37,714 nt of DNA from Nitrospirota bacterium (GCA_015233685.1 JADFXF010000015.1:1-37714), one strand, 5' to 3'; positions 1 to 9,029 are shown, counted from the stretch's first letter. Translations and numbers: made by a program. The notes: a model not told the origin generated them from the sequence alone.

Positions 1-2
1 CT

Positions 3-116
3 TTCGACTCTTTTGAAAATCACCTTGAAAAATCATTGCTTGACTTGGAAAACAATAAAGATAGAGTACGCTCTATCGTTTCTTGGCCTTGGATTATTAA
101 TGCCCTTATGTCTTAG
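3..116 (+). CDS. C-terminal fragment of an unknown protein, cut by the window edge
   Basis: An open frame runs in from the left edge and stops at TAG 114-116, giving 37 residues that end in SIVSWPWIINALMS. The other plus-strand frames here either stop early or give a less protein-like sequence. The composition (Glu, Asn and Lys, then a Trp-rich end) looks like a real protein C-terminus, but I recognise no family. The DNA is more A+T-rich than the rest of the window, as is the ORF that follows 15 bases later on the same strand. Both may belong to one acquired segment. Confidence 0.45.
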   Translation, partial: FDSFENHLEKSLLDLENNKDRVRSIVSWPWIINALMS

Positions 117-131
117 AAATAGAATAACAAG

Positions 132-353
132 ATGAAAAGTGTTATTCATTTTGTGTATAGAGGTGATGATAATATCTTGATAGATTTGCGTTTAAACTAT
201 GCTAAATTTATTTGCTCATTGTTGAGTGTGATTAGAGATAGAACATTGGAAACTAATGATTTATCTCAATGTCGTCAAGAAGTCTTAAAAGCATTAAACG
301 AAGAACTTAAAGATTCGTCAGTTGACAACATCATTAATATATGGAGACAATAA
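132..353 (+). CDS. Small hypothetical protein, 73 aa
   Basis: An ATG start gives a 73-residue acidic, helical-looking protein ending in NIINIWRQ, with no signal peptide or membrane segment. It follows the preceding truncated frame by 15 bases on the same strand and shares its A+T-rich codon use, so the two may be co-transcribed. No strong Shine-Dalgarno sequence is visible (AGAATAACAAG precedes the ATG), which lowers confidence. I do not recognise the family. A two-gene accessory module or a fragment of one is possible, but nothing in the residues assigns a function. Confidence 0.4.
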   Translation: MKSVIHFVYRGDDNILIDLRLNYAKFICSLLSVIRDRTLETNDLSQCRQEVLKALNEELKDSSVDNIINIWRQ

Positions 354-440
354 TGGGGATAACTTTCACTGCATGGGATTATACATAGGAGCATCCTCCG
401 ACAGTCTATCTCGTTTGTTATGCTGCCCCCCGCTCTCCGG

Positions 441-1148
441 TCAATCTGCCGGGAAGACACCCTCTAAGAAGTTATGAAATTCCTCGAAATAGGTGTACCA
501 CTTGGCTATGAACATCTTTATTCGCTTGTTTTCAGCCTCCTTTGCCGCCAAATGGTAATTCGCCTTCACAAGGACTACGGGATTAAGCTGCGGTGGTTCA
601 TCCATCATAACATCGCCATATTCGTCCTCTGCCCGCTCTGCGCCGATTGTCCCCGGGTTAGTCTCCGCCGTCTCAATGGTTATGTTACAGAGGACATCAT
701 TTACGTTATACGCAAATTTAATGCCAACATCCGGCCTCTGCCCGTTAATCACGCTCCACGGCCCATTTTTAATAAACGTGTTTGAAATAAAAAATGACGC
801 TATCTCTTTGCCCGGAAATACATAATGCCCGACAAAATTAATCCCCGACGCCATGTACCTAACATGTGGCAACACATCAATATACTTTATGGCTATATAC
901 GGTATGGGCGAATCGTATGGGATTCTCACCCTGTCCTCATCTATAAACTGCAGCCTCTCAAACTCGGCTATTACCGACAGAGCCTCTTTATAAAAGACAT
1001 GCGACGCAGGGGGCGTACACAGTACGTCAAAGGGCGTGAAATTCTGCTCCACGATTCCATTAACTTTCAGGAAATCCGGGTTTAATATGCTCGGATTATG
1101 TGTCTTTGCCAGCACGACTATCGAAAAGCTGCTGAGGTCTATTTTCAT
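441..1148 (-). CDS. Conserved hypothetical protein at the end of the pheST operon
   Basis: About 235 residues beginning MKIDLSSFSIVVLAKTHNPS. A TTG at 1169 would add seven residues; I prefer the ATG at 1148 because the conserved-looking part begins there. Its start lies 36 bases after the pheT stop on the same strand, so it is probably the last gene of the rpmI-rplT-pheS-pheT transcript. The N-terminal motif HNPSILNPDFLK resembles, from memory, uncharacterised bacterial and cyanobacterial proteins of similar length, but I cannot name a family. No signal peptide or membrane helix is visible, so it is probably cytoplasmic. The middle is acidic (AERAEDEYGDVMMDE) and the C-terminus aromatic-rich (KWYTYFEEFHNF). 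Function unknown. Confidence 0.7.
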   Translation of the reverse strand: MKIDLSSFSIVVLAKTHNPSILNPDFLKVNGIVEQNFTPFDVLCTPPASHVFYKEALSVIAEFERLQFIDEDRVRIPYDSPIPYIAIKYIDVLPHVRYMASGINFVGHYVFPGKEIASFFISNTFIKNGPWSVINGQRPDVGIKFAYNVNDVLCNITIETAETNPGTIGAERAEDEYGDVMMDEPPQLNPVVLVKANYHLAAKEAENKRIKMFIAKWYTYFEEFHNFLEGVFPAD

Positions 1149-1184
1149 ATCAGGCCAATGTCCATGCAATCCACAGATGAACGC

Positions 1185-3266
1185 TCATGCCCTCAGCGCC
1201 CCGCCTGTTTTACTTATTATACGTCTGACTATTTCAGCATGGAGCGCATCTATTTCACTCTCCAGAAGCGTTCGCTCTCGCGCCCTGTAAACTATATGAA
1301 AGGCAAGGCTCTTCTTGCCTTCGGGAATGTTCTTGCCCTTGTAATGGTCGAAGATTTCTACAGATTCTATCAGTCGTTCAGGGTCTAAGTGTTCAGTTTT
1401 AATAAGGTTTATTATGTCGCCTGATTGGTAAGCGTCGTCCACAACAATTGCAATATCTCGCTCAATTGATGGGTATTTAAACATCAGATTTGCAGAAAAC
1501 ATTGGAATCGTCCTTTCATGCTCAATTGGGGCATCTGTTTTATCTATAAACATCTCGAAGACGGCTATATCGGGCTTATCGTCTATCATTTCGAATCTTG
1601 CCGCAGTCTCAGCCGAGAGCAGCCCAAAAAAACCAATCTTTTCCCCACCAATAAATACATCAGCCGACTGATCATTCTCTAAAAAATCCTCATTCGATGG
1701 TCTCAATTCATATTTCACACATCTGAGGCCCGACAAAATAGGCTCAAGCTGACCCTTTATACGATAAAAATGTGCGGCTGGCTCTGTATATAGTTTTTTG
1801 CCACCGCTTGAATATGACAGTACGGCAAGTTTGAGCCTCTCTGCTGGAAATCCATTACCAGTTTCAAAAAACACCGTGCTTATCTCGTAAATGTTGACCT
1901 CTTTGGCGCTGAAGGAAATATTATACTTCAGATTTCTAAGAAGCGAAGGCAGGAGAAATGTCCTCAGGATATCGTAATCTTTCTGCAGGGGATTCTTCAC
2001 TGTCACAACCTTTCTCCTTTCATCACCCGCCGGGATGTCAAGCAGAGTGAAGTCTTCCCTTGTTGTGAAACTATAATTTATGGTCTCGGTAAACCCCGCG
2101 TATCTTAGAGAGTGTCTTAGTTCGCTGAGTTTCTTGTGCTTATCGCTCACATTATTTATGGCAAGGGACAATTCAGGCATTACCGGAGGGATATTATTAT
2201 AGCCGTAGATACGAGCGACCTCCTCAATGAGGTCGGCCTCCAGCTCTATGTCCCTTCTGAAAGACGGCGGGGTAACAATAAAGTCGCCGGTTTGTCTTTC
2301 TACTTTAAAATCAAGGCGTTTGAGGATATCCTCAATTTCGTCGCCTGTTATTTGCACACCTAAGAAGCCCTGAACCTTTTCCCGGGTTAGGGCGATTTGC
2401 GGTGTCTCGTAGCGTGTCGGATAATTGTCTATCACCCCTGAGACGCGCCCTCCACAGAGTTCTATCATCAAAGACACCGCTCTCAAAGCGGCATTTTTAA
2501 CCCCGTCAATGTCAGTTTGCCTTTCGAATCTGAACGAGGACTCTGAGCGCAGGCCTGTCCGCTTCGATGTTACACGTATTGACGCTGACTCAAACCACGC
2601 GCTTTCGATAAGTATGTCAGTAGTCGTGTCTGAAACGGCGGAGCCTTGCCCACCCATCACACCGGCCAGGGCAACCGGCCCATCGGCGTCACAAATCAGC
2701 AGCGTACCAGCGGGTACGGTTCTCGCAGCACCGTCAAGCGTAGTTACGGCCTGCGGCTCCTCAGCAGCCCTGACAATAATCTTATCCCCTTTGAGTTTTT
2801 TCAGGTCGAAGGCATGGAGAGGCTGGCCAAATTCCAGCAGTACGTAATTCGTTATGTCAACCACATTGTTTATCGGCCTTATGCCTGAGCTGTTAAGCCT
2901 TTTTTGCATCCAATCCGGTGATGGGGCGACGTTTACGCCATTGATTATAATGCCGCAATATCTGTGGCAGAGATGTTTGTCTATTATTTCGACTTTGAAT
3001 CCTGCATCGCCATCGTTTTTAAAATCATTTATTTCAGGGCGTTTTAATTTCTTTTTGAGTACGGCAGAGACATCACGGGCAACTCCAATAACACTCAGGC
3101 AGTCCGCCCTGTTCGGGGTTACGTTTAATTCTAATATGACGTCGCCGTCGTCAAGTGTTTTATTAGATTCCACCTCAAGGCCGGACATCGTTAATATATC
3201 GGCAATCGCCTCCGGGGATTCTTTAAAGTCTATATATTCTTTGAGCCAATTATATGATATAAGCAT
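1185..3266 (-). CDS. pheT: Phenylalanine--tRNA ligase beta subunit, short form
   Basis: This is the beta subunit of the alpha2-beta2 enzyme that charges tRNA-Phe in the cytoplasm. It has 693 residues, whereas many bacterial PheT proteins have about 790-800. The N-terminal B1 domain (MLISYNWLKEYIDF to SGLEVES, about residue 35) runs straight into ELNVTPNRADCLSVIGVARD. The EMAP/Trbp111-like OB-fold tRNA-binding domain that normally sits between these halves is therefore missing. B3/B4 (SGIRPINNVVDITNYVLLE), B5 (TPPSFRRDIELEADLIEEVA), the catalytic-like core and the C-terminal FDX-ACB domain (YPSIERDIAIVV onward) are all present. The ATG is preceded by a weak AAAGAG and lies nine bases after pheS. 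The short form is probably native to this lineage, because the reading frame is intact. Confidence 0.96.
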   Translation of the reverse strand: MLISYNWLKEYIDFKESPEAIADILTMSGLEVESNKTLDDGDVILELNVTPNRADCLSVIGVARDVSAVLKKKLKRPEINDFKNDGDAGFKVEIIDKHLCHRYCGIIINGVNVAPSPDWMQKRLNSSGIRPINNVVDITNYVLLEFGQPLHAFDLKKLKGDKIIVRAAEEPQAVTTLDGAARTVPAGTLLICDADGPVALAGVMGGQGSAVSDTTTDILIESAWFESASIRVTSKRTGLRSESSFRFERQTDIDGVKNAALRAVSLMIELCGGRVSGVIDNYPTRYETPQIALTREKVQGFLGVQITGDEIEDILKRLDFKVERQTGDFIVTPPSFRRDIELEADLIEEVARIYGYNNIPPVMPELSLAINNVSDKHKKLSELRHSLRYAGFTETINYSFTTREDFTLLDIPAGDERRKVVTVKNPLQKDYDILRTFLLPSLLRNLKYNISFSAKEVNIYEISTVFFETGNGFPAERLKLAVLSYSSGGKKLYTEPAAHFYRIKGQLEPILSGLRCVKYELRPSNEDFLENDQSADVFIGGEKIGFFGLLSAETAARFEMIDDKPDIAVFEMFIDKTDAPIEHERTIPMFSANLMFKYPSIERDIAIVVDDAYQSGDIINLIKTEHLDPERLIESVEIFDHYKGKNIPEGKKSLAFHIVYRARERTLLESEIDALHAEIVRRIISKTGGALRA

Positions 3267-3275
3267 TTTTTCTCT

Positions 3276-4337
3276 TTAAAACTGCCGCAAAAATCTTAGG
3301 TCGCCCTCATAATAGAGCCTTATGTCGTCTATGCCGTACTTAAGGGAGGCAATACGCTCTATCCCCATGCCAAACGCAAACCCGCTGTATTGGCCGGTGT
3401 CATAGCCTACATTTTTAAAGACACGCGGGTCAACCATTCCCGCCCCCATTATCTCTATCCAGCCCGTGCCCTTACAGACCCGGCAGCCGCCACCCTTGCA
3501 AAAATAACACCCCATATCAACCTCCGCCGACGGCTCGGTAAATGGAAAAAAACTCGGCCTCAGACGCACCGGCACCGAAGGCCCGAACACCTTATGCAAA
3601 AACCCCTCCAGCAGCCCCTTTAGATTTGCAAACGATATGTTTTTGTCCACCACAAGCCCCTCGACCTGATGAAACATCGGCGAATGCGATACGTCCGAAT
3701 CACAGCGATAGACCTTTCCCGGGGCGATAAATCTAAGCGGCGGTAGGGGGGTACCATTTGTGCGGCTCTCATTGACACGTTTCTCCATGACCCTGATTTG
3801 CACAGGCGAGGTATGGGTTCTGAGGACGAAGGCCCCTTCGCCCGATTGGCCATCGGCACTGTTTTCAATGTAGAATGTGTCCTGCATATCCCGCGCGGGG
3901 TGGTTTCGGGGGATATTTAAGGCCGAAAAGTTATAATAATCACTCTCTACCTCCGGGCCTTCTTCTATGCTAAACCCCATTGAGACGAATATATCGGCTA
4001 TTTCAGCAAGCACGATAGTAACTGGGTGTCTGCCGCCGGGTTTTTTATAGTACCCCGGCAGTGTTATATCTACGGGGTCTTTGGAGAGTTTTGACTTTAT
4101 CTCTTTTGAGATGAGTACCTGTTCATACTCTTTGAGCCTTTCTTCAATAAACACCTTGTCGGTGTTTACCTGTTTTCCGAAGGCCGCCCTTTCATGCGGG
4201 GCAAGGGTGGGGAGTTTCTTCAGCTCCCCCGTGATGACGCCATTTTTCCCCGTATATCTTGAGCGAAGTTCACGCAAAGCAGTTGTGGATGTAACCGCCT
4301 CCAGCTCCTTTAAGAACAGCTCCTGCAGCGCGGTCAC
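3276..4337 (-). CDS. pheS: Phenylalanine--tRNA ligase alpha subunit
   Basis: The catalytic subunit of phenylalanyl-tRNA synthetase, 353 residues, a usual length. After an N-terminal coiled coil (residues 1-90) come the class II motifs: [12 protein letters not shown] near residue 150, the motif 2 region ending [10 protein letters not shown] near 220, and motif 3 [15 protein letters not shown] near 325. A cysteine-rich insert, [17 protein letters not shown] near 277, is common in non-enteric bacterial PheS. The start is GTG at 4337; its GTGA overlaps the rplT stop by four bases, so translation is probably coupled to ribosomal protein L20. pheT follows after nine bases. Confidence 0.97.
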   Translation of the reverse strand: MTALQELFLKELEAVTSTTALRELRSRYTGKNGVITGELKKLPTLAPHERAAFGKQVNTDKVFIEERLKEYEQVLISKEIKSKLSKDPVDITLPGYYKKPGGRHPVTIVLAEIADIFVSMGFSIEEGPEVESDYYNFSALNIPRNHPARDMQDTFYIENSADGQSGEGAFVLRTHTSPVQIRVMEKRVNESRTNGTPLPPLRFIAPGKVYRCDSDVSHSPMFHQVEGLVVDKNISFANLKGLLEGFLHKVFGPSVPVRLRPSFFPFTEPSAEVDMGCYFCKGGGCRVCKGTGWIEIMGAGMVDPRVFKNVGYDTGQYSGFAFGMGIERIASLKYGIDDIRLYYEGDLRFLRQF

Positions 4338-4690
4338 GCCGTCTGTTGTTTCACGCTTTCTGCCAATTGGTTAAACTGTGTGATATTGCTTACGGCCAAC
4401 TCGGCAAGCGCCCTTCTGTCAAGGATGATACCCGCGGTTTTAAGGCCCTGCATGAAGCGGCTGTACGTAAGGCCGACGGCACGGGCTGCCGCGTTAATTC
4501 TGATTATCCAGAGGCGCCTGAAGTCGCGCTTTTTGTTTTTTCTGTCATCATACGCATGCAACAGGGCATGGTCAACCGCCTCAGAGGCTACCCTGAAGAG
4601 CTTACTCCTGCCGCCATAGTAACCACGCGCCTTATGTAATATCTTTTTCCTTCTTCTCCTTGTCTTAAATCCACCCTTTGCTCTAGGCAT
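4334..4690 (-). CDS. rplT: 50S ribosomal protein L20
   Basis: A 118-residue, very basic protein beginning [20 protein letters not shown], the usual length for bL20, an early assembly protein of the large subunit. The C-terminal part ([19 protein letters not shown]-like) carries the conserved rRNA-binding region. An AGGAG Shine-Dalgarno lies eight bases before the ATG. It sits 66 bases after rpmI and overlaps pheS by four bases. In other bacteria L20 represses its own operon through a leader or pseudoknot RNA; I saw no convincing structure of that kind here. Confidence 0.97.
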   Translation of the reverse strand: MPRAKGGFKTRRRRKKILHKARGYYGGRSKLFRVASEAVDHALLHAYDDRKNKKRDFRRLWIIRINAAARAVGLTYSRFMQGLKTAGIILDRRALAELAVSNITQFNQLAESVKQQTA

Positions 4691-4756
4691 CGCTTAGTCC
4701 TCCAAAACCGGCTCATCCGGCATATTTTTGCATCTCACAAACAAATGTCATCAACA

Positions 4757-4954
4757 TCACACAAATGGAATAAGTCTTGATATGTTTCTGTGCTGTGTTG
4801 CGTCAACAATTGTCGCAGTGCGCAGCCTGCGCGTCCTTTTTGAGGGTTTACCGGTCATCATATGGCTCTTATTGGCCCTGTTACGCTTTATTTTACCGGT
4901 GCCGGTCTTTTTAAAGCGCTTCTCGGCTCCCCTGTGCGTCTTTAATTTTGGCAT
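4757..4954 (-). CDS. rpmI: 50S ribosomal protein L35
   Basis: A 65-residue basic protein beginning [20 protein letters not shown], the typical bL35 sequence and length. AAGGAGG lies seven bases before the ATG, and a strong sigma-70-type promoter lies upstream at 5008-5036. This makes rpmI the first gene of the operon. infC, which precedes rpmI in many bacteria, is not here; the next gene upstream on this strand is an unrelated envelope protein almost 200 bases away. Confidence 0.97.
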   Translation of the reverse strand: MPKLKTHRGAEKRFKKTGTGKIKRNRANKSHMMTGKPSKRTRRLRTATIVDATQHRNISRLIPFV

Positions 4955-5007
4955 TACATACCTCCTTGTTCTTAAAACCGCTTCGCTGAATCTTTAGTCA
5001 AACAACG

Positions 5008-5036
5008 ATTATAAATTAATTGTCCATTAATAGCAA
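5008..5036 (-). promoter_or_regulatory. Sigma-70-type promoter for rpmI-rplT-pheST
   Basis: Read on the minus strand, TTGCTA (5036-5031) and TATAAT (5013-5008) are separated by exactly 17 bases. The predicted start near 5000 leaves a leader of about 45 bases before rpmI. The perfect -10 box suits a highly expressed ribosomal operon. Confidence 0.75.
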
Positions 5037-5152
5037 GCGATATATTGAAAAATCTCCCGACCGTGTCAAAAAAAAGGGATAGGGGGCCGATACGATATAA
5101 AGTGTGCGGCTCACAACTAAGAAATACAATCTCTACATGCAATCAGACACTA

Positions 5153-5665
5153 CTAAAGGCCCACGCGTTTTATGGTCTCGGCTACGCTGGGGTCTTTCAG
5201 GGCGAGTTCCTTTAAGACCTTTTCCATTTTCTCTCCCCTCTCTTCGATCTCCCGGTTTTTTCTAACAACGGGGGCAATCGTGGTACGTCTGTCCCAGAGG
5301 ACAAAACCCACCAACGTAAGCATCCCGCCTATGAGTACATACATCAACCCGAACAAGTCACCCATCCGGCCATTTAAGTCGTTCATCCTGCGATTTAAAG
5401 CGTTAAAACCGTCGTCCATACGCTGGTTGGTTGCCTTTAACCCGTCGTCCATACGCTGGTTGGTTGCTTTTAAACCTTCTTCAAGGCGAATCAGCCTTTC
5501 TTCAATGTTGGTCAGCCTTTGTTCAACGTTGGTAAGCCTTTGTTCAATGTGGGTCAGTCTTTCTCTGTCTTGTTGGGAGAAAGACGAGTTTTGTGCACAT
5601 ACCCACGAGGGGAATACTGTAGAAAACAGTAATATTAACATCGCCGCATGAACCACTTTATTCAT
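5153..5665 (-). CDS. Exported coiled-coil protein with a C-terminal membrane anchor
   Basis: About 170 residues. The start is placed at MNKVVHAAMLILL (5665) rather than the longer ATG at 5713, because GAGGA lies ten bases before it and a promoter at 5691-5720 overlaps the longer version. A signal peptide ends near WVCAQ. Then comes a long run of heptads (LTHIEQR, LTNVEQR, LTNIEER, LIRLEEG), two copies of LKATNQRMDDG, one transmembrane helix (LFGLMYVLIGGMLTLVGFVL) and a charged tail. The likely topology is a periplasmic coiled coil anchored in the inner membrane. Similar short proteins occur in several phyla without known function. It appears to be a single-gene transcript. Confidence 0.75.
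   Translation of the reverse strand: MNKVVHAAMLILLFSTVFPSWVCAQNSSFSQQDRERLTHIEQRLTNVEQRLTNIEERLIRLEEGLKATNQRMDDGLKATNQRMDDGFNALNRRMNDLNGRMGDLFGLMYVLIGGMLTLVGFVLWDRRTTIAPVVRKNREIEERGEKMEKVLKELALKDPSVAETIKRVGL
5411..5476. repeat. Two-copy 33-bp tandem repeat inside the coiled-coil gene
   Basis: Bases 5411-5443 and 5444-5476 are the same 33-bp unit with two mismatches. Each copy encodes the 11-residue unit LKATNQRMDDG, so the repeat lengthens the coiled coil without breaking the frame. Confidence 0.85.
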
Positions 5666-5690
5666 GAACTTATCGTCCTCGCTTTCAATT

Positions 5691-5720
5691 ATTCTATCAT
5701 AACGCGGGAACATCCGTCAA
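5691..5720 (-). promoter_or_regulatory. Promoter of the coiled-coil envelope gene
   Basis: On the minus strand TTGACG (5720-5715) and TAGAAT (5696-5691) are 18 bases apart. Transcription would begin near 5684, just before the ribosome binding site of the ATG at 5665. This supports the shorter start for the gene. Confidence 0.65.
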
Positions 5721-5879
5721 TTTGGCTTTGACAACGGCGGCAATTCTCAATGAATCCCTCAAGTCTTCATGCAAATTGTAGCCGTTAGGGCTGGTTACTT
5801 CTTTTTAGTTCATTTGTTTCTTTGGACATACCCTTTAATCCAAATTGCACCATTGAACTGCTCAACAATCAATTCAACC

Positions 5880-7346
5880 CTATCTATTGCTATGAATGAC
5901 GGCCTTAGCCCGATGTTGTGCCAAGGTCGGGGGTTTGGGGTTAATCTTCTTATGATGTTGCATAATTCGCTTCGCATTCTGATGCTTTACGACTTTATGT
6001 TTCACATTCTGATGCTTTACATCTTTATGTTTCACATCCCGATGTTTTAGCTTCGTATCATGATGTCTTACGTTTTTCCGCTTTACCTCCTCTTGTGTTA
6101 AGTCTCTGCCTGATGGCGGCAGAAATACGAATGTCCCTTCCCTGAGTTTTGTGTTCAGGGATTTTCCATTAATTTCAGCCAGTATGTCCTGAGATATGTG
6201 TAATCTATTCGATATCCTCCTCAGCGAATCACCCTTCCTCACCCGATAATTATCCAGCAGGTAACGTTGGTGTTCCGGTGTGTTTTCATATATCAGCCTG
6301 AAATCATCCTTCGTGCCCTGCGGCAGTCTCAACCGGTATTTCGGCACATCGGGTGGAATGCACCATTGTTTCAACTCTGGATTCAGCTCCCTTATTTTCG
6401 CTGTGGATGTCCCCGCCGATTTTGCAATAAAATCTATTGTAGCAGGAGGTTTTACGGCCACTATGTCATACTCAAGCGGGGTTTCATATTCGACATCGCT
6501 AAACCCATACCGCTGTGGCTCTATCGCTATCTCCCTGGCCGCTATGAACCTGGGTACGAACAGCTTTGTCTCCTTTGCTATAAGCCCGGTTGTGATAAGG
6601 CTCCAATAGTTGTCCGTGTTTGCCGTTTTCATCGCCTTTTCTATTTTAACCTCGCCGGCGTTATATGCCGCTAGTGCCAAATCCCATGTGCCGAACTTAT
6701 CATAAAGAACCTTAAGATACTTCGATGCCGCATATGTGGATTTTATCGGGTCCTGCCTCTCGTCAACCCAATAGTTTACCTTTAAATTGTAATCACGGGC
6801 CGTGCCTGCCATGAATTGCCATGGCCCGACTGCCTGTGCCGCGGACTTTGCCTGATTATTATAGCCGCTCTCTATCAGTGGCAAATAGACAAGTTCTTCG
6901 GGCAAATTATTTTGCCTCAGGATTTTCTTCATAACCGGCAGGTATTTTGAGCCTTTGACCAGCCATTGATTGAATTTTTTCTTTATCGTATCCGCGAAAA
7001 ACGTTAACTGCGCTGAAATTGCCTCTGCCGCGTTTGTATCGCCGCCATACTGCGTAAATCTTTTAACCCCGTCCCGTAAGAGCATCTCCTCCGGGCCATC
7101 AGCGTCATGTTGGTCTGGCGGCGGGTGCAACGGCACCTTTATAAAAAAATGCTCCCTAACTGATTCTGAATATGTTATACCCTTAGTGGACAGGTCGCTT
7201 ATGCTGCGGTGCATCAGATTGTTTTGCAGCGTAGCCGGGACTTCGCTCTTTCCTTCCGTATCTTCACTTGTATTTAATAATGCCTCCGATTTCATGGGCA
7301 CTATTAACAGGAGTAAAAATAAAACCGCCGCCCTGCAAAAATCCAT
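5880..7346 (-). CDS. MltD-like membrane-bound lytic transglycosylase with LysM and a His/Lys-rich tail
   Basis: A peptidoglycan-cleaving enzyme of 488 residues. The start is set at MDFCRAAVLFLLLLIVP (7346), where AGGGAGGGAC sits nine bases upstream and a clean signal peptide begins; an in-frame start at 7448 lacks both. The SLT/goose-lysozyme domain contains LPLIESGYNN near residue 157, with the catalytic glutamate, then AVGPWQFM and LALAAYNAG. A LysM cell-wall-binding domain (YRVRKGDSLRRISNRL) starts near residue 365. The last 60 residues are an unusual tail of repeated K-H-x-x-V units (HRDVKHKDVKHQNVKHKVV). The protein is expected in the periplasm, bound to murein. pgi is divergent, 257 bases away. 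Confidence 0.9.
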   Translation of the reverse strand: MDFCRAAVLFLLLLIVPMKSEALLNTSEDTEGKSEVPATLQNNLMHRSISDLSTKGITYSESVREHFFIKVPLHPPPDQHDADGPEEMLLRDGVKRFTQYGGDTNAAEAISAQLTFFADTIKKKFNQWLVKGSKYLPVMKKILRQNNLPEELVYLPLIESGYNNQAKSAAQAVGPWQFMAGTARDYNLKVNYWVDERQDPIKSTYAASKYLKVLYDKFGTWDLALAAYNAGEVKIEKAMKTANTDNYWSLITTGLIAKETKLFVPRFIAAREIAIEPQRYGFSDVEYETPLEYDIVAVKPPATIDFIAKSAGTSTAKIRELNPELKQWCIPPDVPKYRLRLPQGTKDDFRLIYENTPEHQRYLLDNYRVRKGDSLRRISNRLHISQDILAEINGKSLNTKLREGTFVFLPPSGRDLTQEEVKRKNVRHHDTKLKHRDVKHKDVKHQNVKHKVVKHQNAKRIMQHHKKINPKPPTLAQHRAKAVIHSNR

Positions 7347-7603
7347 CGGTATAAAGTCCCTCCCTGAATGCGCGGACAACCTTAATTGCACAGTCGGCTT
7401 AACTGCACAGCCGGTAATACATAACAAATATGCGATGAAAACGGCCAAAAAAGAATGGGTCGTTCATAACCATTGCATATCTTGCTTGCTTTTGTCAAGC
7501 ATGTTTTGTGATATTTATTGAGATTATAGGCGTTTTTTTCGTCTATTGCCATTTATTTGCCGGATTTGATAGATTATAGACGAGAGCAGATATTCTTAAT
7601 GCT

Positions 7604-8980
7604 ATGCAATTTTTAGCGCCACGCAGGGGGTTTGCCCGTATGCTTGAGATGCACTTTGGAAACATGCTTGAAGAGGTTATCGGAGATAAGGGCCTGTCTT
7701 TAGTTGAAATAGAAGGAATTCGCGAAAAAACTGCCATTGCGCACAGCCAAATACATGAGCGGAAATGGGAGGAGCTTGCCTTTGTTGATCTGGTCAATCA
7801 GGACACCGCCAAAATCAAGGAGCTTGCCGAGAGCATCGTCAAAAACTCAGACCTTTTTCTTCTGCTGGGAATTGGCGGCTCTGCCATGGGGCCGCGCGCG
7901 ATACTTGAGGCGCTTCAGCCTATGCACAATTTCAGGAATCATCCTAAGATATTCATTTACGACAACATTGACCCGCGAACACTGGATGCGATTATTGAGA
8001 TCATTGACCCTCACAGGACAACCGTGAATGTAGTCTCCAAATCAGGTAACACCGCCGAGACCGTTGCGTCATTTATGATCTTTTGGGAACATATGAACAA
8101 GGCACTTGGCAGTGAGGCTGCCAGGCGATTTATCATCACCACAAATCCAGAGGGCGGGATTCTCAGGCAAATCGTCAGGGAAAATAACCTGATGTCTCTG
8201 CCCATACATCCTTCCATTGTCGGGCGCTACTCCGTGCTCAGCCCCGCTGGCCTGCTCCTGTCGGAGATTGCCGAAATTAACTCCGACGAGCTGTTGCTTG
8301 GCGCTAAGGACATATTAACCAAATGCTCTAATGCTGAGCTGTGGGAGAATCCGGCATACTTGTTTTCTGTTTTATTGTACCTCATGTGCGTAAAGGAAAA
8401 GAGGACGGTCAATGTTATGATGCCATATGCCGATGGCCTAAAATCCCTTTCAGAATGGTTTTGCCAGTTGTGGGCGGAAAGTCTGGGCAAACTCGGCCTC
8501 GGCATAACCCCGTATCCCGCCGTCGGCACTACTGATCAGCATTCGCAGCTCCAACTCTGGATGGAAGGCCCTGAGGACAAGGTCGTCATTTTTATTCGCA
8601 TAGACGACTACGGCTCCAATATTCGCATCCCAAAGGTGTTTGAAACAATTGAAGAGTTCAGTTTACTGTCAGGCCAGTGCCTGAATGACCTTATAGGGGC
8701 TGCCGCGAAGTCCACCGAGCTGGCGCTTTCTAACGCCTCCAAGCCCAACATGACTATCACTATGCCGTCGCTGGACGCCTACCATGTTGGACAGCTTTTT
8801 ATGTTCTTCCAAATTTGCACGACATTTATGGGCTTTCTCTTTGGGGTAAACCCGTTTAATCAGCCATGGATAGAAGCGGGGAAAAATAACACATTCGGTC
8901 TGCTGGGCAAACGCGGGTTTCAAAAACAAAAAGAAGATATTGCGCGCATGGCCAAAGGCAATATCTGCTGGAAGTTATAA
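7604..8980 (+). CDS. pgi: Glucose-6-phosphate isomerase
   Basis: Interconverts glucose 6-phosphate and fructose 6-phosphate in the cytoplasm. The open frame gives 458 residues. Family marks include LLLGIGGSAMGPRA near residue 87, VSKSGNTAETVASF near 145, SIVGRYSVLSPAG near 206 and the C-terminal signature FNQPWIEAGKNN. The ATG at 7604 has no visible Shine-Dalgarno; an ATG at 7640 has AGGGGG nine bases upstream and may be the true start (446 residues). The gene is followed on the same strand, after about 50 bases, by aconitase, so the two may share a transcript linking hexose phosphate and TCA metabolism. Confidence 0.95.
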   Translation: MQFLAPRRGFARMLEMHFGNMLEEVIGDKGLSLVEIEGIREKTAIAHSQIHERKWEELAFVDLVNQDTAKIKELAESIVKNSDLFLLLGIGGSAMGPRAILEALQPMHNFRNHPKIFIYDNIDPRTLDAIIEIIDPHRTTVNVVSKSGNTAETVASFMIFWEHMNKALGSEAARRFIITTNPEGGILRQIVRENNLMSLPIHPSIVGRYSVLSPAGLLLSEIAEINSDELLLGAKDILTKCSNAELWENPAYLFSVLLYLMCVKEKRTVNVMMPYADGLKSLSEWFCQLWAESLGKLGLGITPYPAVGTTDQHSQLQLWMEGPEDKVVIFIRIDDYGSNIRIPKVFETIEEFSLLSGQCLNDLIGAAAKSTELALSNASKPNMTITMPSLDAYHVGQLFMFFQICTTFMGFLFGVNPFNQPWIEAGKNNTFGLLGKRGFQKQKEDIARMAKGNICWKL

Positions 8981-9029
8981 GGCAGCCGGAGGTATCAGGA
9001 AATTACAATATTTTATCAGGAGGTGTCTT

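Noticed and set aside
7483-7501. TGCTTG-N7-CAAGCA inverted repeat between mltD and pgi as an operator
   Set aside because: Only six bases per arm and no clear promoter around it, so chance is a fair explanation.
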